A stretch of DNA of 64,000 nt from the NCBI GenBank assembly GCA_015143295.1, contig CM026565.1, positions 31,566,052 through 31,630,051 on the forward strand. The letters are read 5' to 3'. The translations under genes and the position numbers were made by a program. The notes beneath the pieces were generated by a model. That model saw nothing but the letters and a program-made list of their open reading frames with translations, searched no databases and had not been told where the DNA came from. This DNA comes from Tetracentron sinense (taxonomy: Eukaryota > Streptophyta > Magnoliopsida > Trochodendrales > Trochodendraceae). Numbering within the stretch: position 1 is the stretch's first letter; each line of letters opens with the position of its first letter. Shown piece by piece: positions 35,293 to 47,199 of the stretch.

Positions 35293-36074
35293 ATCAGTAA
35301 ACGTTGCAGGTTTTCAAGCTTCTCTTCTAGGTTTACTGGCTACAATAGAATCTAGTTCTTGTGAGGTTACCTGAACTAGAGCCTCCTCCTAGCGTATCTC
35401 TAACCGTGAAGTGCCTAACTATCCCTTGTCTTGACATACTTGCAAAAATGGATCTGACTTGTACTCACCACCATTATCTGACCTGAGTTTTTTTATTTTT
35501 CTGCCAATCTGGGTCTCAATCATCTTCTTCCACTGAAGAAACACATCTAAAACTTCACTTTTATGCCGCATTGTGTACACCCAAACTCACATTGAGAAGT
35601 CATCAATAAATGTGACAAACCAATGTTTACCACCCAAAAATGCAACTTTGGTAGGTCCTCATACATCTGTGTGAACATAATCTAGAGTTCCCTGAGTACG
35701 ATGAACTGTTGTCCCAAACTTGACTCTAGTCTACTTACTCATAATGCAATGTTCACAAAATCTGAATTTACCAGTCTTGGCACCTTTTAACAATCCTTGC
35801 TTCATTAATCCTTGTAAAGCATTCTCTCCTGCATGCCCTAAGCATATGTGTCATTGTCTGAAAGTATCAGACACAATCTCATCTGGGCTGTCAAAAACTA
35901 CTGTTTTCCATGTGATTGTATTCCTATCTAGAAAATACAAATTTCCCTGTCAAGTACCCTTCATTATCACAAGTGTACCAAATATAACTTTTAGTACTCC
36001 ACCTTCCATAGTAATCTTGAAGCCCTTTGAGTCTAAAGACCCTAATGAGATGAGATTTTTCTTCAAGTCCGGTA

Positions 36075-36908
36075 TTACCGAACATCTGTTAGAATTCTAA
36101 CTGCTTTATCATGCATCTTCAAACAGATTTTTCTTATCCCCTTTATTTTGCAGGCATTATCATTTTCCATTAAAACAATTCCTCCATCCAACTCCTGGAA
36201 ACTCGAAAACCAGTCCCTATGAGGATAAATATGGTAGGAACAACCCGAGTCTAAAATCCACTCATCAAAATGACCAATTGATGGTGAAACAATCAAAGCA
36301 AATTCTGAATCATCATTTTCAAACTGTGCAGTATTCGCAGTCGAACCCTTCTTTTCCTTGTTTTTCAATTTTGGACCATCTTTTTTCCAGTGCCCTTTAT
36401 TATGACAAAAGGCAGACTCATCATTTGTTGAAAATTTTCTTTCAGATGATGGTGCTCTTGACTTCGAACGAGATTTACCATACCAACCAAATTTTCTATC
36501 ATTTGACCTGCCCCTTACTGTGAAAGCCTCTGATGTTGAGTCCCTATTGGCTTGTTGGTCATTCTTCAGATACTCATTATTCATCAAAGCATTTGATACA
36601 TCCTCAAATTTAAGTTCATCTTTTGTATGCATTAAACTGATTAAAGTAATAGACAGATGATCATAACTATCAGGTAAGGAATTTATCAAATATAATGTCT
36701 TATCCTCATCGTCTATTTTCACTTCAAGATTTTGCAAATTAGCAAGAATTTTATTATAACTATTCAAATGCTCAGTGATAGTAGTACCAAATTTATATTG
36801 AAAAAGGAAGAGTCTCTTCTTCAAATAGAGTCGATTTTCAATGCTCTTGGTTATATACTTACTCTCTAATTTCTTCCATAATTCCTTAGTCAAAGTCTCT
36901 TTCATCAC
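36075..36908 (-). mobile_element. Copia gag and protease region
   Basis: It has a Copia gag (LYLKKRLFLFQYKFGTTITE, LINSLPDSYDHL), a zinc-knuckle-like stretch (CHNKGHWKKD) and the aspartic protease motif WILDSGCSYH. A nearly identical copy lies at 61434-62267 in the duplicated segment. Confidence 0.88.
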
Positions 36909-37618
36909 AAAATATTTATGATCCTTTGCAAGGCAAAGCCTGATGGTGCCGCAAGCCTATCGATTAATCTTCTTCCAACCATTGTCTTCTATATCGTCGG
37001 GTTTATTCTCCAAAGTAATATCCAACTCTTATTGGATTAAAACATCTAAAACTTCGCATTGCCACATCAAATTTCTCAACTTCGAATTTTAATTCAAAAC
37101 CATAGTTCTGGCCACCGATGCGGGTCTCGAAGACGAACCCTTAGCAACTGCTTCACTCGTTTCCACCATTAATCTAATCCGCAGAAATCAAACAATACTG
37201 AGGTCGGAACCTGGCTCTGATACCAATTTGTTATGCAAAAGCGTGCAAATAACAGTGAAATAAATCAAAACAAACGTAATAAAGAAAACAAACCAAACGG
37301 AGATTTACATGGTTCGGCAAGATGCCTACATCCATGGGCATCAATGATTTCATTTATTCAACAATGAGATTTTTCTCAAACAATCACTCGGAAACCCTCT
37401 TCACAATACACCCAAAAAATGGCTCCCTTTTCTCTCTTTTCTTCTTACAAACAAAACCCTAAAAAATCCATTTTTTATTAGGGTTACAATAAAGAGATAA
37501 AATGAGTAAAATACCAAAACGGGTTGGGCCTTAAATCGGGTCAAAATTTTAGTCGGGAGCAGTCATCCGTGTCACCAACGGGTCATCATGAATCCGGGTA
37601 GAATTTATGACAACTTCC

Positions 37619-37941
37619 TGTTGAGTATTGTTTATCGCCTTTGCTCCCGGGTGTTGCGTGTTGCGCCCCATTTGTCCGATGACCCTCTTATATTCATTGT
37701 TACTACTCTCTCCATCAGATCGGTCTTTTGGAGTAGTTGGTTGTTAACATGGTTTCAAAGCTCTGGTTGTAATTTGGTCACGGGTTCGATTCTTTCCCCC
37801 CTTTGGGTGAGGGGGAGTGTTGTTTATCGCCTCCACTCCCAGGTGTTGCGTATCGCGCCCCATTTGTCCCGTGACCCTCTTATATTCATTGTTACTAATC
37901 TCTCCATCATATCGGTCTTTTGGGGTAGTTGGTTATTAACA
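37619..37941. mobile_element. TRIM nested in the Copia right LTR
   Basis: The terminal repeats 37619-37749 and 37818-37941 share TTTATCGCC, the CCATTTGTCC and CTCTTATATTCATTGTTACT blocks, and end TTAACA. A primer-binding-like TGGTTTCAAAGC follows the first and a GGTGAGGGGGAG tract precedes the second. The flanks CTTCC and CTTTC are a near-perfect target duplication. It interrupts the last bases of the Copia LTR and is therefore younger than the Copia insertion. Confidence 0.78.
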
Positions 37942-38279
37942 CTTTCAACACCTTGCGGATTGATCACTAGATCAACAGTCCTAACGGACTATTATAAGTG
38001 ATTAACAGTCCTTACAGACTGAATCACTACAATCGTGCCCTTTGGTCTGGTCCAGCTGGACTGAATGGCCACTATCGAGTTCATACCTGATAGAGGACCT
38101 CTAATGAATCTCCTCCATCGTTGATCTAGACCACACTAATTTGGATCCATCAAGATCACTAGGAGGCTCCAATGGAGTCTTCTTCTTTTGTTCTGGATCT
38201 AGGCCTAGAGGAGAGGGGCCACCCATGGACATCATCTTCTTCCTTGATCTGCATCTGACCATTTTTGGTTAGTCTGGAC

Positions 38280-39320
38280 TAGGGATGGCAACGGGGCGGG
38301 TTTGGGCCGGGGCGCCCCCAACCTGACCCCGTCCTTAACGGAAAACTCATATCCCATCCCCGTCCCAAACCCAAGTCGGGGTGGGGTGCGGTCGGGCGCA
38401 TCTGATTTTTCAAAACATTTCTTAACCTCGTCCCCACCCCACCCTGTCCCGTTAAGCACTAGCTGGGGCGGGGCGAGTCGAGTCGGGTCGGGGTTAAGAA
38501 ATGTTCTTCCTGACTAGAGTTGCAACATTGAAGGTGAAAAGCCACTCAACCATTTCATTTACTCCACACACTTGCTCTGCCAAGAATTTTGCAGAAAAGG
38601 GAAAAAAACCAAATCTTCTATTACCTCTCGAATATATAGAAGAATAAAGGATGAAACCCTACCTTTAGACAGATGGAGGAGAGGTAGAGAGAGAATCCTA
38701 AGAACAACATAATCAAACGAAGAGCTCAAACCAGAGAGAATACTCAAATAAAAATCGCCATTAAAGTCTCTACTATTAGCAATAGAGAATACCAGTTCCA
38801 TTCCCATTTTTTCCCCATTTAAGCTCAAACCAAAACCCTAGACCCGGATTTAAAGATTAAAAATAAAAAGAATATACTCAAACAAAACCGCCATTAGCGG
38901 ACTCGTTCCATCTTCTGTCATTTGGCTGCAAATCCCTCTGAGACATTGATTGAAACAACCAAAACGCATCATACATCTTCCCCAATTTACAGTAAGCATC
39001 GATCAAGGTGGCGAGAGAGGTGAGAGGTGCGGCGGTTAGAGAGTGGAAGAGTCAAGTATGTGTTGGGAGCCCTAACCCTAAACCCCCACCTATTTATAAG
39101 TGGGGTATTAGTGATATTTTAAAATGAAAATAGGGGTAAATATATGTTATAAACAGGGCGGGGTGGGGCAACCTAAATCCATCCCCGGCCTGAACCCAAG
39201 CCGGGTTTACTCATTAATTCCCATCCCCGACCCTACCCTGTTTAAGAGCCTACCAAACCCGTCCCAAAAGGGTCGGGGCGGGTTGGGTTACCTGTTTACT
39301 CCGGCCTGTTGCCATCCCTA
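38280..39320. mobile_element. Non-autonomous hAT element 1
   Basis: The TIRs are TAGGGATGGCAAC and GTTGCCATCCCTA, with a perfect 8-bp target duplication GTCTGGAC (38272-38279, 39321-39328). The 1041-bp element has GC-rich subterminal repeats (GGGGCGGG, GTCGGGG) at both ends and no transposase. The interior 38559-38828 is open on - but matches no family I know. Confidence 0.9.
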
Positions 39321-39904
39321 GTCTGGACGACTTGGCCCAAGGGTCGGTCTTGGAAGTTCTCCATCTAACCCCAAGACCCTCACTTATCTCTCCTTATTAT
39401 ATAAGAAAGGAGGGCTTGGCCCATTTAATTGGGCTCGCCCTAGGTCTCAGGCCTTGTGATTGAGCCTAGAATCAATGGACTTAATCGGATGGCTACCATA
39501 TGATCAGCTTGATCAAACGATCCTAATCAACCCCCTTGATCTGAGATCAACTAGCCAATGGTCATGATCGAACTATACTCTAGCCACGGGGACATGTGGC
39601 CACACGATCAGGGGTCTCATGCCCGATAGATGATAAACGGTCTTCATTGAGTCAAAAGAAGAAGCGGTGAAGAGAATTAAGTGCACCCAAACGCCCAAGT
39701 TATGATGATGTAAGGGAATGGGTGTGAAGAGAGATTATATTCCTTTGCTACATTTATAAAAGGGGCTCAAGCTTTTATATACCCAAGAAATGTTTCATAA
39801 ATAACCAACATGGGACTAAACATTAAGTGAAAAAACACAAGTGAGAATTCATGCTCTCACTTAAGCAAGGATTAAAAATATTCTCTTCTAGAAAGATATT
39901 TTGT

Positions 39905-40812
39905 GTGGTTAGTCGAGGTTCATGGATGATTTCGGTTACATCTTTCTCCTTACTCTAAACAAGGATGCCGCAGTAGCTGACTGTGTTAAGAGGGTGGGAA
40001 GCGAGTCAGTTTGGTGTCTCTGACTAAGGCGGAACCTGAATGATTGGGAAGTAGAATACTTGTAATGAATTTTAAGTAGATTGAGTTCCTCTCCCACCGT
40101 GACTCAAGTTAATGATTGTAGGTCGTGGTCAAAAAGCAACAATGGTCGATTTTCAATGAGATCCTTCTTACAAGCCTTTGATCAAGTCTTTGCGCACTCT
40201 TTTCCTAATAAGACTGTTTGGTCCTCAGGAGGCCCGTCTAAGGTATCTTTCTTCCTCTGGTCCACAACTCTAAATAAGATTCTTACGACGGATCATTTAA
40301 AGAGCAGAGGGTAGAGTATGGCAAACTGTTGTTATTTGTGCCTATCTAAGGAAGAGACAGTAGATCACTTGACCTTGCACTGTTCGGTTGTCTTTGGGTT
40401 CTGGGTTTTCTTCCTATCTTGGTTAGGGGTGGAATGGGTCTTCCCTCTCTCCTTTCGGAGATTCTTATCGGCTTGGCAATTGTCGTTCTTGGTGGGAGCC
40501 AAGGAAGCCATTTGGACTATGCTGCCTGGAGCTCTCTCTTGGGGTGTTTGGAAAGAAAGGAATAGTCGTGTCTGAAAATTCCTCCGCTTCCGACCCTGTA
40601 TCTTAGCTCATATTCATCAAATGCTTGTGGAATAGTCCTCCATTTCGCAGTGGGGTGATTAAGTGAGTAATATTTTTATGTGAGAAGATCTACTTCTATT
40701 ACTTTCCTTTTGCTTCTAATTGTTGTTTTTCCCCTTCAATTTATCCCCCTGCAAACTGTTGCTTTCCTTTATCGCTATATGAATACACTTGATACTTACC
40801 AATCAAAAAAAA
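39905..40812 (+). mobile_element. LINE (L1 type) 3' end, broken
   Basis: The translations WSKSNNGRFSMRSFLQ, GPSKVSFFLWSTTLNKILTT and CCYLCLSKEETVDHLTLHC, then WGVWKERNSRV, are the zinc-binding domain (zf-RVT) at the end of plant L1 polyproteins. Reading is interrupted by a TAG after LKSRG (about 40312) and by upstream stops. The 3' UTR ends with ACTTACCAATC and a short A run at about 40805-40812. The RT itself is missing, a 5' truncation usual for LINEs. The 5' border is approximate. Confidence 0.82.
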
Positions 40813-41573
40813 TTACGGTTTCAGGAGATGTATCGAGCCCAACCGAAACCTATATGAATTAGTTTCAGACTACATATAATTTTTTCTTTTAAAAAAATCA
40901 AATCAAATTTAATAAAATTCAAATGAATTATAAGAACCAAATTTATCAAATATAAAGTGATGGGAATCAATTCCAGGTCAAAGTAGTAAACACAATTACA
41001 ATTACACAACGAATTAAAACATAAATAACTAATAAACGATAAGTATTGTCCGTTTTGTATCAGTATAGATGTTGTACAGACTACAGAGGGCCCCCGATGC
41101 CTATTAGTATCGCCCGTTTTGTATCGGTTTCGGTGATTTTTATTTCCATGCACTTAATTGACCAAGCATCAACACCACACAACCAAACAAATGTGGATTT
41201 ATCCATTTAATAGGAAGGATCATTTTGTAAATAATGTTTACAAACAAGGACTAAACAAGAGCTTAGATACACTAAATGTCCATTCTTTTGGTTAAACTTT
41301 TAAAGTCTAGAACTTTCATTATTTCATGCTGAATTTTACTTAATGTCTAAAACTATATTATTCCATATAGTGCAAAAGTTCTACAAATATGGAACTTTCA
41401 AGTTCCACAAAAAATTTCAGATTTTTGAAGTTGCCTATATGTGGAACTTTTAATTAAATTGAACTCAATAAGTCTGAGATACCATCATGTAAAAGGGTTA
41501 GAAATTCTCTCTCCTCTCATTCTAAAATCTTGCCTCTTGTTCCAAAGTATTAATGTTTTGGACTTTTAAAAGC

Positions 41574-41740
41574 GGAAAATGCTAGTGAGACCACAAAGGG
41601 CCAAGACCACACCGAGACCGTGCATGTGATGCACGGATCTTAAAATTTCAAAAACGGATTTAATGAAATTTTGAGATCCGTGCATCACAAGCAAGGTCTC
41701 GGTGTGGTCTCGACCCTTTACGGTCTTAGTAGCAAAGTCC
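41574..41740. mobile_element. Mutator-like MITE, copy 3
   Basis: It starts GGAAAATGCTAGTGAGACC and ends GGTCTTAGTAGCAAAGTCC. The 9-bp flanks TTTAAAAGC and TTTAAAAGT match at 8 of 9 positions. Almost the whole element is self-complementary (AAGACCACACCGAGACC with GGTCTCGGTGTGGTCTCG). It ends about 80 bp before the copy B exon at 41820. Confidence 0.85.
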
Positions 41741-41819
41741 TTTAAAAGTTCCACCAAAAGAACGGAGCCTAAAAGTTTTGAGTTTAGAACAACTAATTTA
41801 AATCACAAATCCAACACAG

Positions 41820-44248
41820 GTAACATCAAGGAAAGATCAGAAACAGTATTGGGAAGATAAAGATGAACCTTATAGCTTTGTTTCAGCCTAGGAATTCGCA
41901 GAGGCATTCCAGTAGTTCCATGTTGGCAGCAAAATAGGAGACGACCTCACTACTCCATTTGATAAGAACAAGAGCCACCCAGCTGCTCTGACAACTAAGA
42001 AGTATGGTGTTAGCAAGAAGGAGTTGTTGAAAGCTTCCATCTCGAGAGAGTTTTTGCTTATGAAGAGGAACTCGTTCGTCTACATCTTCAAGCTTACACA
42101 AGTGAGTAACAGTCATTGTTGAAATGTTGCTCTCGCATTCTACATTTATGGTTAGAAATCATAACTCTCTGTCGGGTTTCAGCTAATAATTATCGCACTC
42201 ATCACAATGACACTGTTCCTGAGGACCAAGATGCACCGGGACACGGTAACAGATGGCGGGATTTTCTTGGGTGCTCTATTCTTCACTGTGATTATGATTA
42301 TGTTTAATGGAATGTCAGAGCTTGCCATGACCATTGCAAAGCTTCCTGTCTTTTACAAGCAAAGAGACCTCCTCTTTTATCCTTCATGGGCATATGCACT
42401 CCCCACATGGATCCTCAAGATCCCCATCATATTTATAGAAGTTGCCGTTTGGGTGTTCATTACTTACCATGTCATCGGATTCGATCCAAATGTTGAAAGG
42501 TAAAGTCGAAACAAAAGACATTGTAATGACTCCACCTAAAGTCGTTTCAGAGTTTATCATGTTTTGCTATTACAAGTAATAACCCAGGAAATTTCTTTTA
42601 CCACAGGTTGTTTAAACAGTTCATTCTACTTGTACTTGTCAACCAGATGGCTTCTTCATTGTTCCGATTCATTGCGGCGATGGGAAGGGACATGATTGTT
42701 GCAAATACATTTGGATCATTTGCATTGCTCATAGTTTTTGTTTTGGGTGGCTTCATTTTGTCGAGAGGTATAATCATACAATTAATTGAAAAAGTGTTGT
42801 TCTGCTCTTGTCTGGCTTTCTACTGTTAGTTAAATCCTTGGAAATCCTTCTCTTTTTGGCCCCACAGAGGATGTGAAAAAATGGTGGAAATGGGGTTACT
42901 GGATTTCACCTTTGATGTACGCACAAAACGCAATAGTAGCAAATGAGTTCCTTGGGAATAGTTGGAAACATGTAAGTTCTTAACTTTGAGAGAAACCCAA
43001 AAAAACGAAGAAAAAAATCTCAAATGAAATCAGCTAATGTTTGGATTCACTCATATGTCATAGGTTCTTCCTAATTCGACAGAACCACTAGGAGTGGCAG
43101 TGTTGAAGTCTCGTGGCTTCTTCACAGATGCATACTGGTATTGGCTTGGAACAGGAGCAATGTTGGGATATGTATTCATATTCAACTTCCTTTTCACTCT
43201 GGCTCTCTCTTATCTCAATCGTGAGTATCATCTTCATCTCTAGAATTTCAGAATTAAGACCTCATGTTCTAATACTTGGATAAAATTTCTGCAGCATTCG
43301 GGAAGTCTCAGGCAGTTATATCAGAAGAGACCTTGAACCAGAAACATGCTGACAGAACTGGAGAAAATATTGAACTACCATCCCGGAGAAAGAACTTTGC
43401 TGATCCCACTTCATCCAGAGGTGAGCAAGCTCAACCTGTAAGGATAGAAGCAATTGAGGAAGCTAATCAGCGCAGGAAGCAGGGAATGGTTCTTCCATTT
43501 GAACAACTTTCCATCACATTTGATGCTATTCGAAACTCTGTAGACATGCCACAGGTAGCTGCAACTTTTCAAAAGATTGTGTTTGGGAGCCAGAGTACTT
43601 CTTTATTCAAAGTTTTTATGTTTGCAAAGAAGATAAATTGTTGAAATTGAACTTGCAGGAAATGAAAACTCATGGTGTGCTTGAAGATAGGTTGGAGCTT
43701 CTGAAGGACGTGAGTGGAGCTTTTAGGCCAGGTGTCCTTACAGCTCTTAATGGGTGTTAGTGGTGCCGGTAAGACCACTTTGATGGACGTGTTGGCCGGA
43801 AGGAAAACTGGTGGATATATCGAAGGAAACATCACCATATCCGGGTACCCAAAGAAGCAGGAAACGTTTTCTCGCATATCTGGATACTGTGAGCAGAATG
43901 ACATCCACTCTCCTCACGTTACAGTCTATGAGTCCCTTCTCTATTCTGCTTGGCTTCGGTTACCTCCAGATGTAGATTCTGCAACAAGAAAGGTTGATGT
44001 CTTTAAGATCTTAATCTCTGTATTGTGCTCTTTTTGGGCCCGCTTGAGTGATTTCTGACCGATAAAGCTAACTAATGGTTGCAGATGTTCATTGAGGAGG
44101 TCATGAAGCTTGTGGAGCTGGCCTCATTGAGGGAATCACTTGTTGGGTTGCCTGGTGTGAATGGTCTATCAACCGAGCAGCGCAAGAGGATGACCATTGC
44201 AGTCGAGCTAGTTGCCAATCCTTCTATAATATTTATGGATGAGCCAAC
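41820..44248 (+). pseudogene. ABCG40/PDR12-like transporter copy B, middle block (TMD1 to NBD2), broken
   Basis: Exons: 41820-42101, 42183-42499, 42607-42767, 42868-42971, 43064-43220, 43295-43554, 43659-43992, and 44085-44248, which is cut by an LTR element. TMD1 is well preserved (KLPVFYKQRDLLFYPSWAY, PTWILKIPIIFIEVAVW, ANTFGSFALLIVFVLGG). NBD2 has Walker [21 protein letters not shown], the signature LSTEQRKRM and Walker [10 protein letters not shown]. Two in-frame TAG codons lie in the first exon, at 41889 (FV..KEFAEAF) and 41913 (FQSFHVG). One extra T near 43748 (LTALMGV) shifts the frame just before Walker A of NBD2. The linker EEANQRRKQGMVLPFE is typical of the family. Confidence 0.9.
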
Positions 44249-44769
44249 TGTTGGGATTCAAGAATAATAATGTTAAAACAAAACAAGATTATTCAAATCC
44301 TGGATCTAGACCATGCAATCAACTTTTCTAGATTTCATAATCAAAAGCAAACAAGGATTGAAACAGTTAATCTCATACCTTTCGCTGGAATTTCCCTATT
44401 CCCTTCACGGTGTGATGCTGTTTGAGAGGGATGAGAGAGTCTTCTCTTTTCTCCTTAGGTCTGATTCAATGGGGCTTCCAATTGACGTAAGAGAAAAGAG
44501 GGACCCCCTCTTTGCTTTATATACCCTTGGAACCCTACCCATCATAAGATCCAAAGGTTAAGAGGGATCACACCAAAGATCTAACGGTCGCCAACCCTGA
44601 CCATGTTGTTAGCTTTAATAACACTTAAAGAGTCCCTGTTTGATCACATCTCTTTAGTGGGACCCATTATCTTTAACATTCTCTATTGACAGCAATACAA
44701 TCCGAGTTTTGAAAACTAAGGATTGCGCCAGACCACATAGGTTTTTATTTAATAAGAAAAACCCTAACA
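44249..44769 (-). repeat. 3' LTR of the gag-only element
   Basis: The left terminal repeat; its counterpart is 48612-49132. A purine tract on - lies at 44770-44780. Confidence 0.9.
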
Positions 44770-46307
44770 ATCTCCCACTTGGTCCAAACAATCCTTAAAT
44801 AAAATAAAATGACTCTTCGGATTGAACAACCTTAAAAACATGAGTGGCCACTCTTTTAATTTTGAAAAACATTGCTGTCGAGAATTAAGTGTTCTTTAAC
44901 TGTCACTTTGATTCAAAAGCACCACTAACGGTGATCATGGAAGCATTTAGCATCTACTAGTGTTCATTTACTATGATACAAGTCACTCCATGGTCAAACA
45001 GCTAGTAATACTAATGTTTCAGAGCGGTTCTTTATGGTGGCAAGGTATGGTGTGATATGGACTATACACAACCTTATGTGATCAAAATGTATACGTCCAA
45101 AATTGTCCACGCTACATGCATTTAAGCATATGCATGTCATTCCGATACTTTACGGCAACCGCCATGTGAAGTCTATCACCTTGTATCCAGAATGAAGGCC
45201 TCAAACATGGTGCCCAACCATGTTCAGCCCAAGCAACTTGAGAGCTTTGTGCGAGGCTCTTTGGCAAACCTGACATCAATGACATCCGTCATGTGAAGTC
45301 CATCACTTGATGTCTTTACCTTTTGCACGTGCAGTCAAAACATAACATAATCAAATGATGCATCAATTTTAATTTGCATAACCATAACATATCAATATCT
45401 GAGAGTGTAAAACAATGACATGTATATCATATAAATGTCTGAAATATAAAACAATGAACAATACTCTCACTAAATAAAAGAATCAAACGATTCTAAAAGG
45501 TTCCATAATAGTGACAAGTTCTTTAAAAAATTTCTGATGGAGAGTTCTTTACTTAACATGTTTATAATCCAAATATTCAACAACACATAATCTGATGAAG
45601 ATTTCAAACTATCTTAAAAAACAAGCAAAAATCAGAGTCTGAATAACTTTTAAATTTCTAGTTCGATATATCTCTTGTAAACTAAACTGAAATCCTATGA
45701 GATAACTCCAAACGTCTAGAAATATGATCTCTGGTAATCTTGATATCCAAAATATAACTTACAAACCTGCTCCCACTGACCTTAACATATGTCTGATGTT
45801 AACAAACATACAACAAGAATGATATAAAATACGAGTCCAAGTTTAGCTAATAAAGATCATCTACTAATATATTACTACCAACTGTCTGAAAAATATGTCT
45901 GATGGAGAGTGTACTCCTCTCAATGATAAAATTAAACTGTATCCAATCCAATAATATCTCGCCTAAACAACGGCACAATGAAAATAACATCTAATAGTAA
46001 AAACCAGAAACAAAATCTAACACTAATCAGCAAGTTCCAACAGCCTCTAATACTGTTGGTGTAGAGTTCTTCAAAAATTAGCAGCTTATCAGCCTTGGCG
46101 CTTCGCCGATGAATGAACTCCTTTGTTCTTCCTGCACCAATCCTTATATTTGAAACAGTTTCTTTTCATGTGACATTTCCCCTTGTAGAAGAAACACTCA
46201 ATCTCCTCTAGTTCCTCAGTATTATCATTTCCCTGAAATTGATGTCCCGAACTTTGTCCTAAATTATGACCTGAACTCTGTCCTGAATTTTGTCCTTGCC
46301 AGAAATT

Positions 46308-47009
46308 TTATGAATTAGATTTCTTGAACCCTTTATTCTTAAAATTCTTCTTACTACCAGAATTCACAGCCAAGTTCGCATACTCAGCTTTCCCACGCTT
46401 CAAGCGCTCTTCCTCACTAACACACACAGCTATCAGTTCATGCAGATCCCACTTCCTATCCTGTGCACTGTAATTAACCTTAAAAGCATCAAATGATTCA
46501 GGAAGTGAGGCTACAGCCAAATGCACCATGAGGTCATCCTCAATTGTCAACCCAAGCTCTCTAAGAGAGATAATTAACTTAGATATCTTTAAGATGTGCT
46601 CCCGAACATTTCCAGCACCATCATACTTCAATGAAATCAGCTGAGTCAAACAACTATACTGACGAGACCTAACAGATCCCATAAATTGTTTCTTGATAGT
46701 CTCAAGAAGAACCTTAGCTGTATCAGTAGCAGGAATACCACCTCTGATGGCTTCTTGAACAGAAGCCCTAATGATCATCATGGCCATCCTATTGGCCTTC
46801 TCCCATTTCGAATACAAAGACTTATCTGAATCTGAAGACTCAGCAGTGGGAGTAACCGGCTTTTCCTCCAGTAGGACAAAGTCGTAATCAAGGCAACCAA
46901 GAACTATATCTAGCTGCATCTTCCAAGAACTATAGTTTGAACCATTCAGAGGCTCAATCCCAATCAAATGTTTCTGAACAACAGACTCATCCATATCTGA
47001 AAATGTCAA
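46308..47009 (-). mobile_element. Copia-type gag of the gag-only element
   Basis: Gag-polypeptide motifs appear: IGIEPLNGSNYSSWKMQLDI near the start, GSVRSRQYSCLTQLISLKYD and LPESFDAFKVNYSAQDRKWD, then a basic tail. It would form the particle shell; helper enzymes would have to come from a full Copia element. Confidence 0.85.
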
Positions 47010-47199
47010 TGTTTTACTATGTTATGGTATGTCTAACAAATTATTGCACAAATTATAGTAATTTACTTTATACTTGTCATTGCATGACTTTATTTAAGCT
47101 TTATGATTCTAATCCGGTCTTGGGGTTAAGCCGGATAGCTAAAGTGGTTTACTTTAAGATTGCTTACTTCCACTTTACGGGACAGGTGGGCGCATCATC

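Larger units (their letters stand above)
33197..37950 (-). mobile_element. Copia LTR retrotransposon, broken fossil, with a nested TRIM
   Basis: The left LTR is 33197-33616; the right LTR is 37229-37618 plus its last bases at 37942-37950, split by a TRIM. The LTRs are only about 90% alike by eye, making this the oldest of the three large LTR elements here. On - the primer-binding site TGGTATCAGAGCC (initiator tRNA-Met) follows the right LTR, and a purine tract (AAGGTGGAGATT) precedes the left one. From right to left: gag with protease (36075-36908, WILDSGCSYH), integrase (about 35440-36060), RT (34435-35292, YVDD) and RNase H (33718-34241). It is broken, with many breaks. No target duplication was found. 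Confidence 0.9.
23949..41819 (+). other. Giant intron of copy B (17.9 kb)
   Basis: The donor follows ...DFLQE at 23948 and the acceptor precedes VTSRKDQKQYW at 41820. The matching intron in copy A is only 99 bp (11361-11459), so nearly all the extra length is inserted DNA: Gypsy 24743-33088, Copia 33197-37950, hAT 38280-39320, LINE tail 39905-40812 and MITE 41574-41740. The stretch 23949-24742 has an AT dinucleotide tract (24172-24201) and nothing else recognised. The stretch 40813-41573 shows no feature I can name. Confidence 0.85.

Noticed and set aside
33192-37955. A target duplication for the Copia element
   Set aside because: The 5-bp flanks TAAGT and CCTTG do not match. A looser GATCACTAGATCAAC repeat near both sides is not directly adjacent to the LTR ends.
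37588-38001. A 137-aa open frame across 37588-38001
   Set aside because: It runs through the Copia LTR end and both TRIM terminal repeats; the internal repetition is simply the two TRIM ends.
38232-38828. Open frames within hAT element 1 as host genes
   Set aside because: They lie between matching TIRs and 8-bp duplications, have GC-rich repeat composition and match no known family.
43714-44058. A separate small ABC ATPase gene starting [11 protein letters not shown]
   Set aside because: It is the frame-shifted reading of the NBD2 exon of copy B, not an independent gene.
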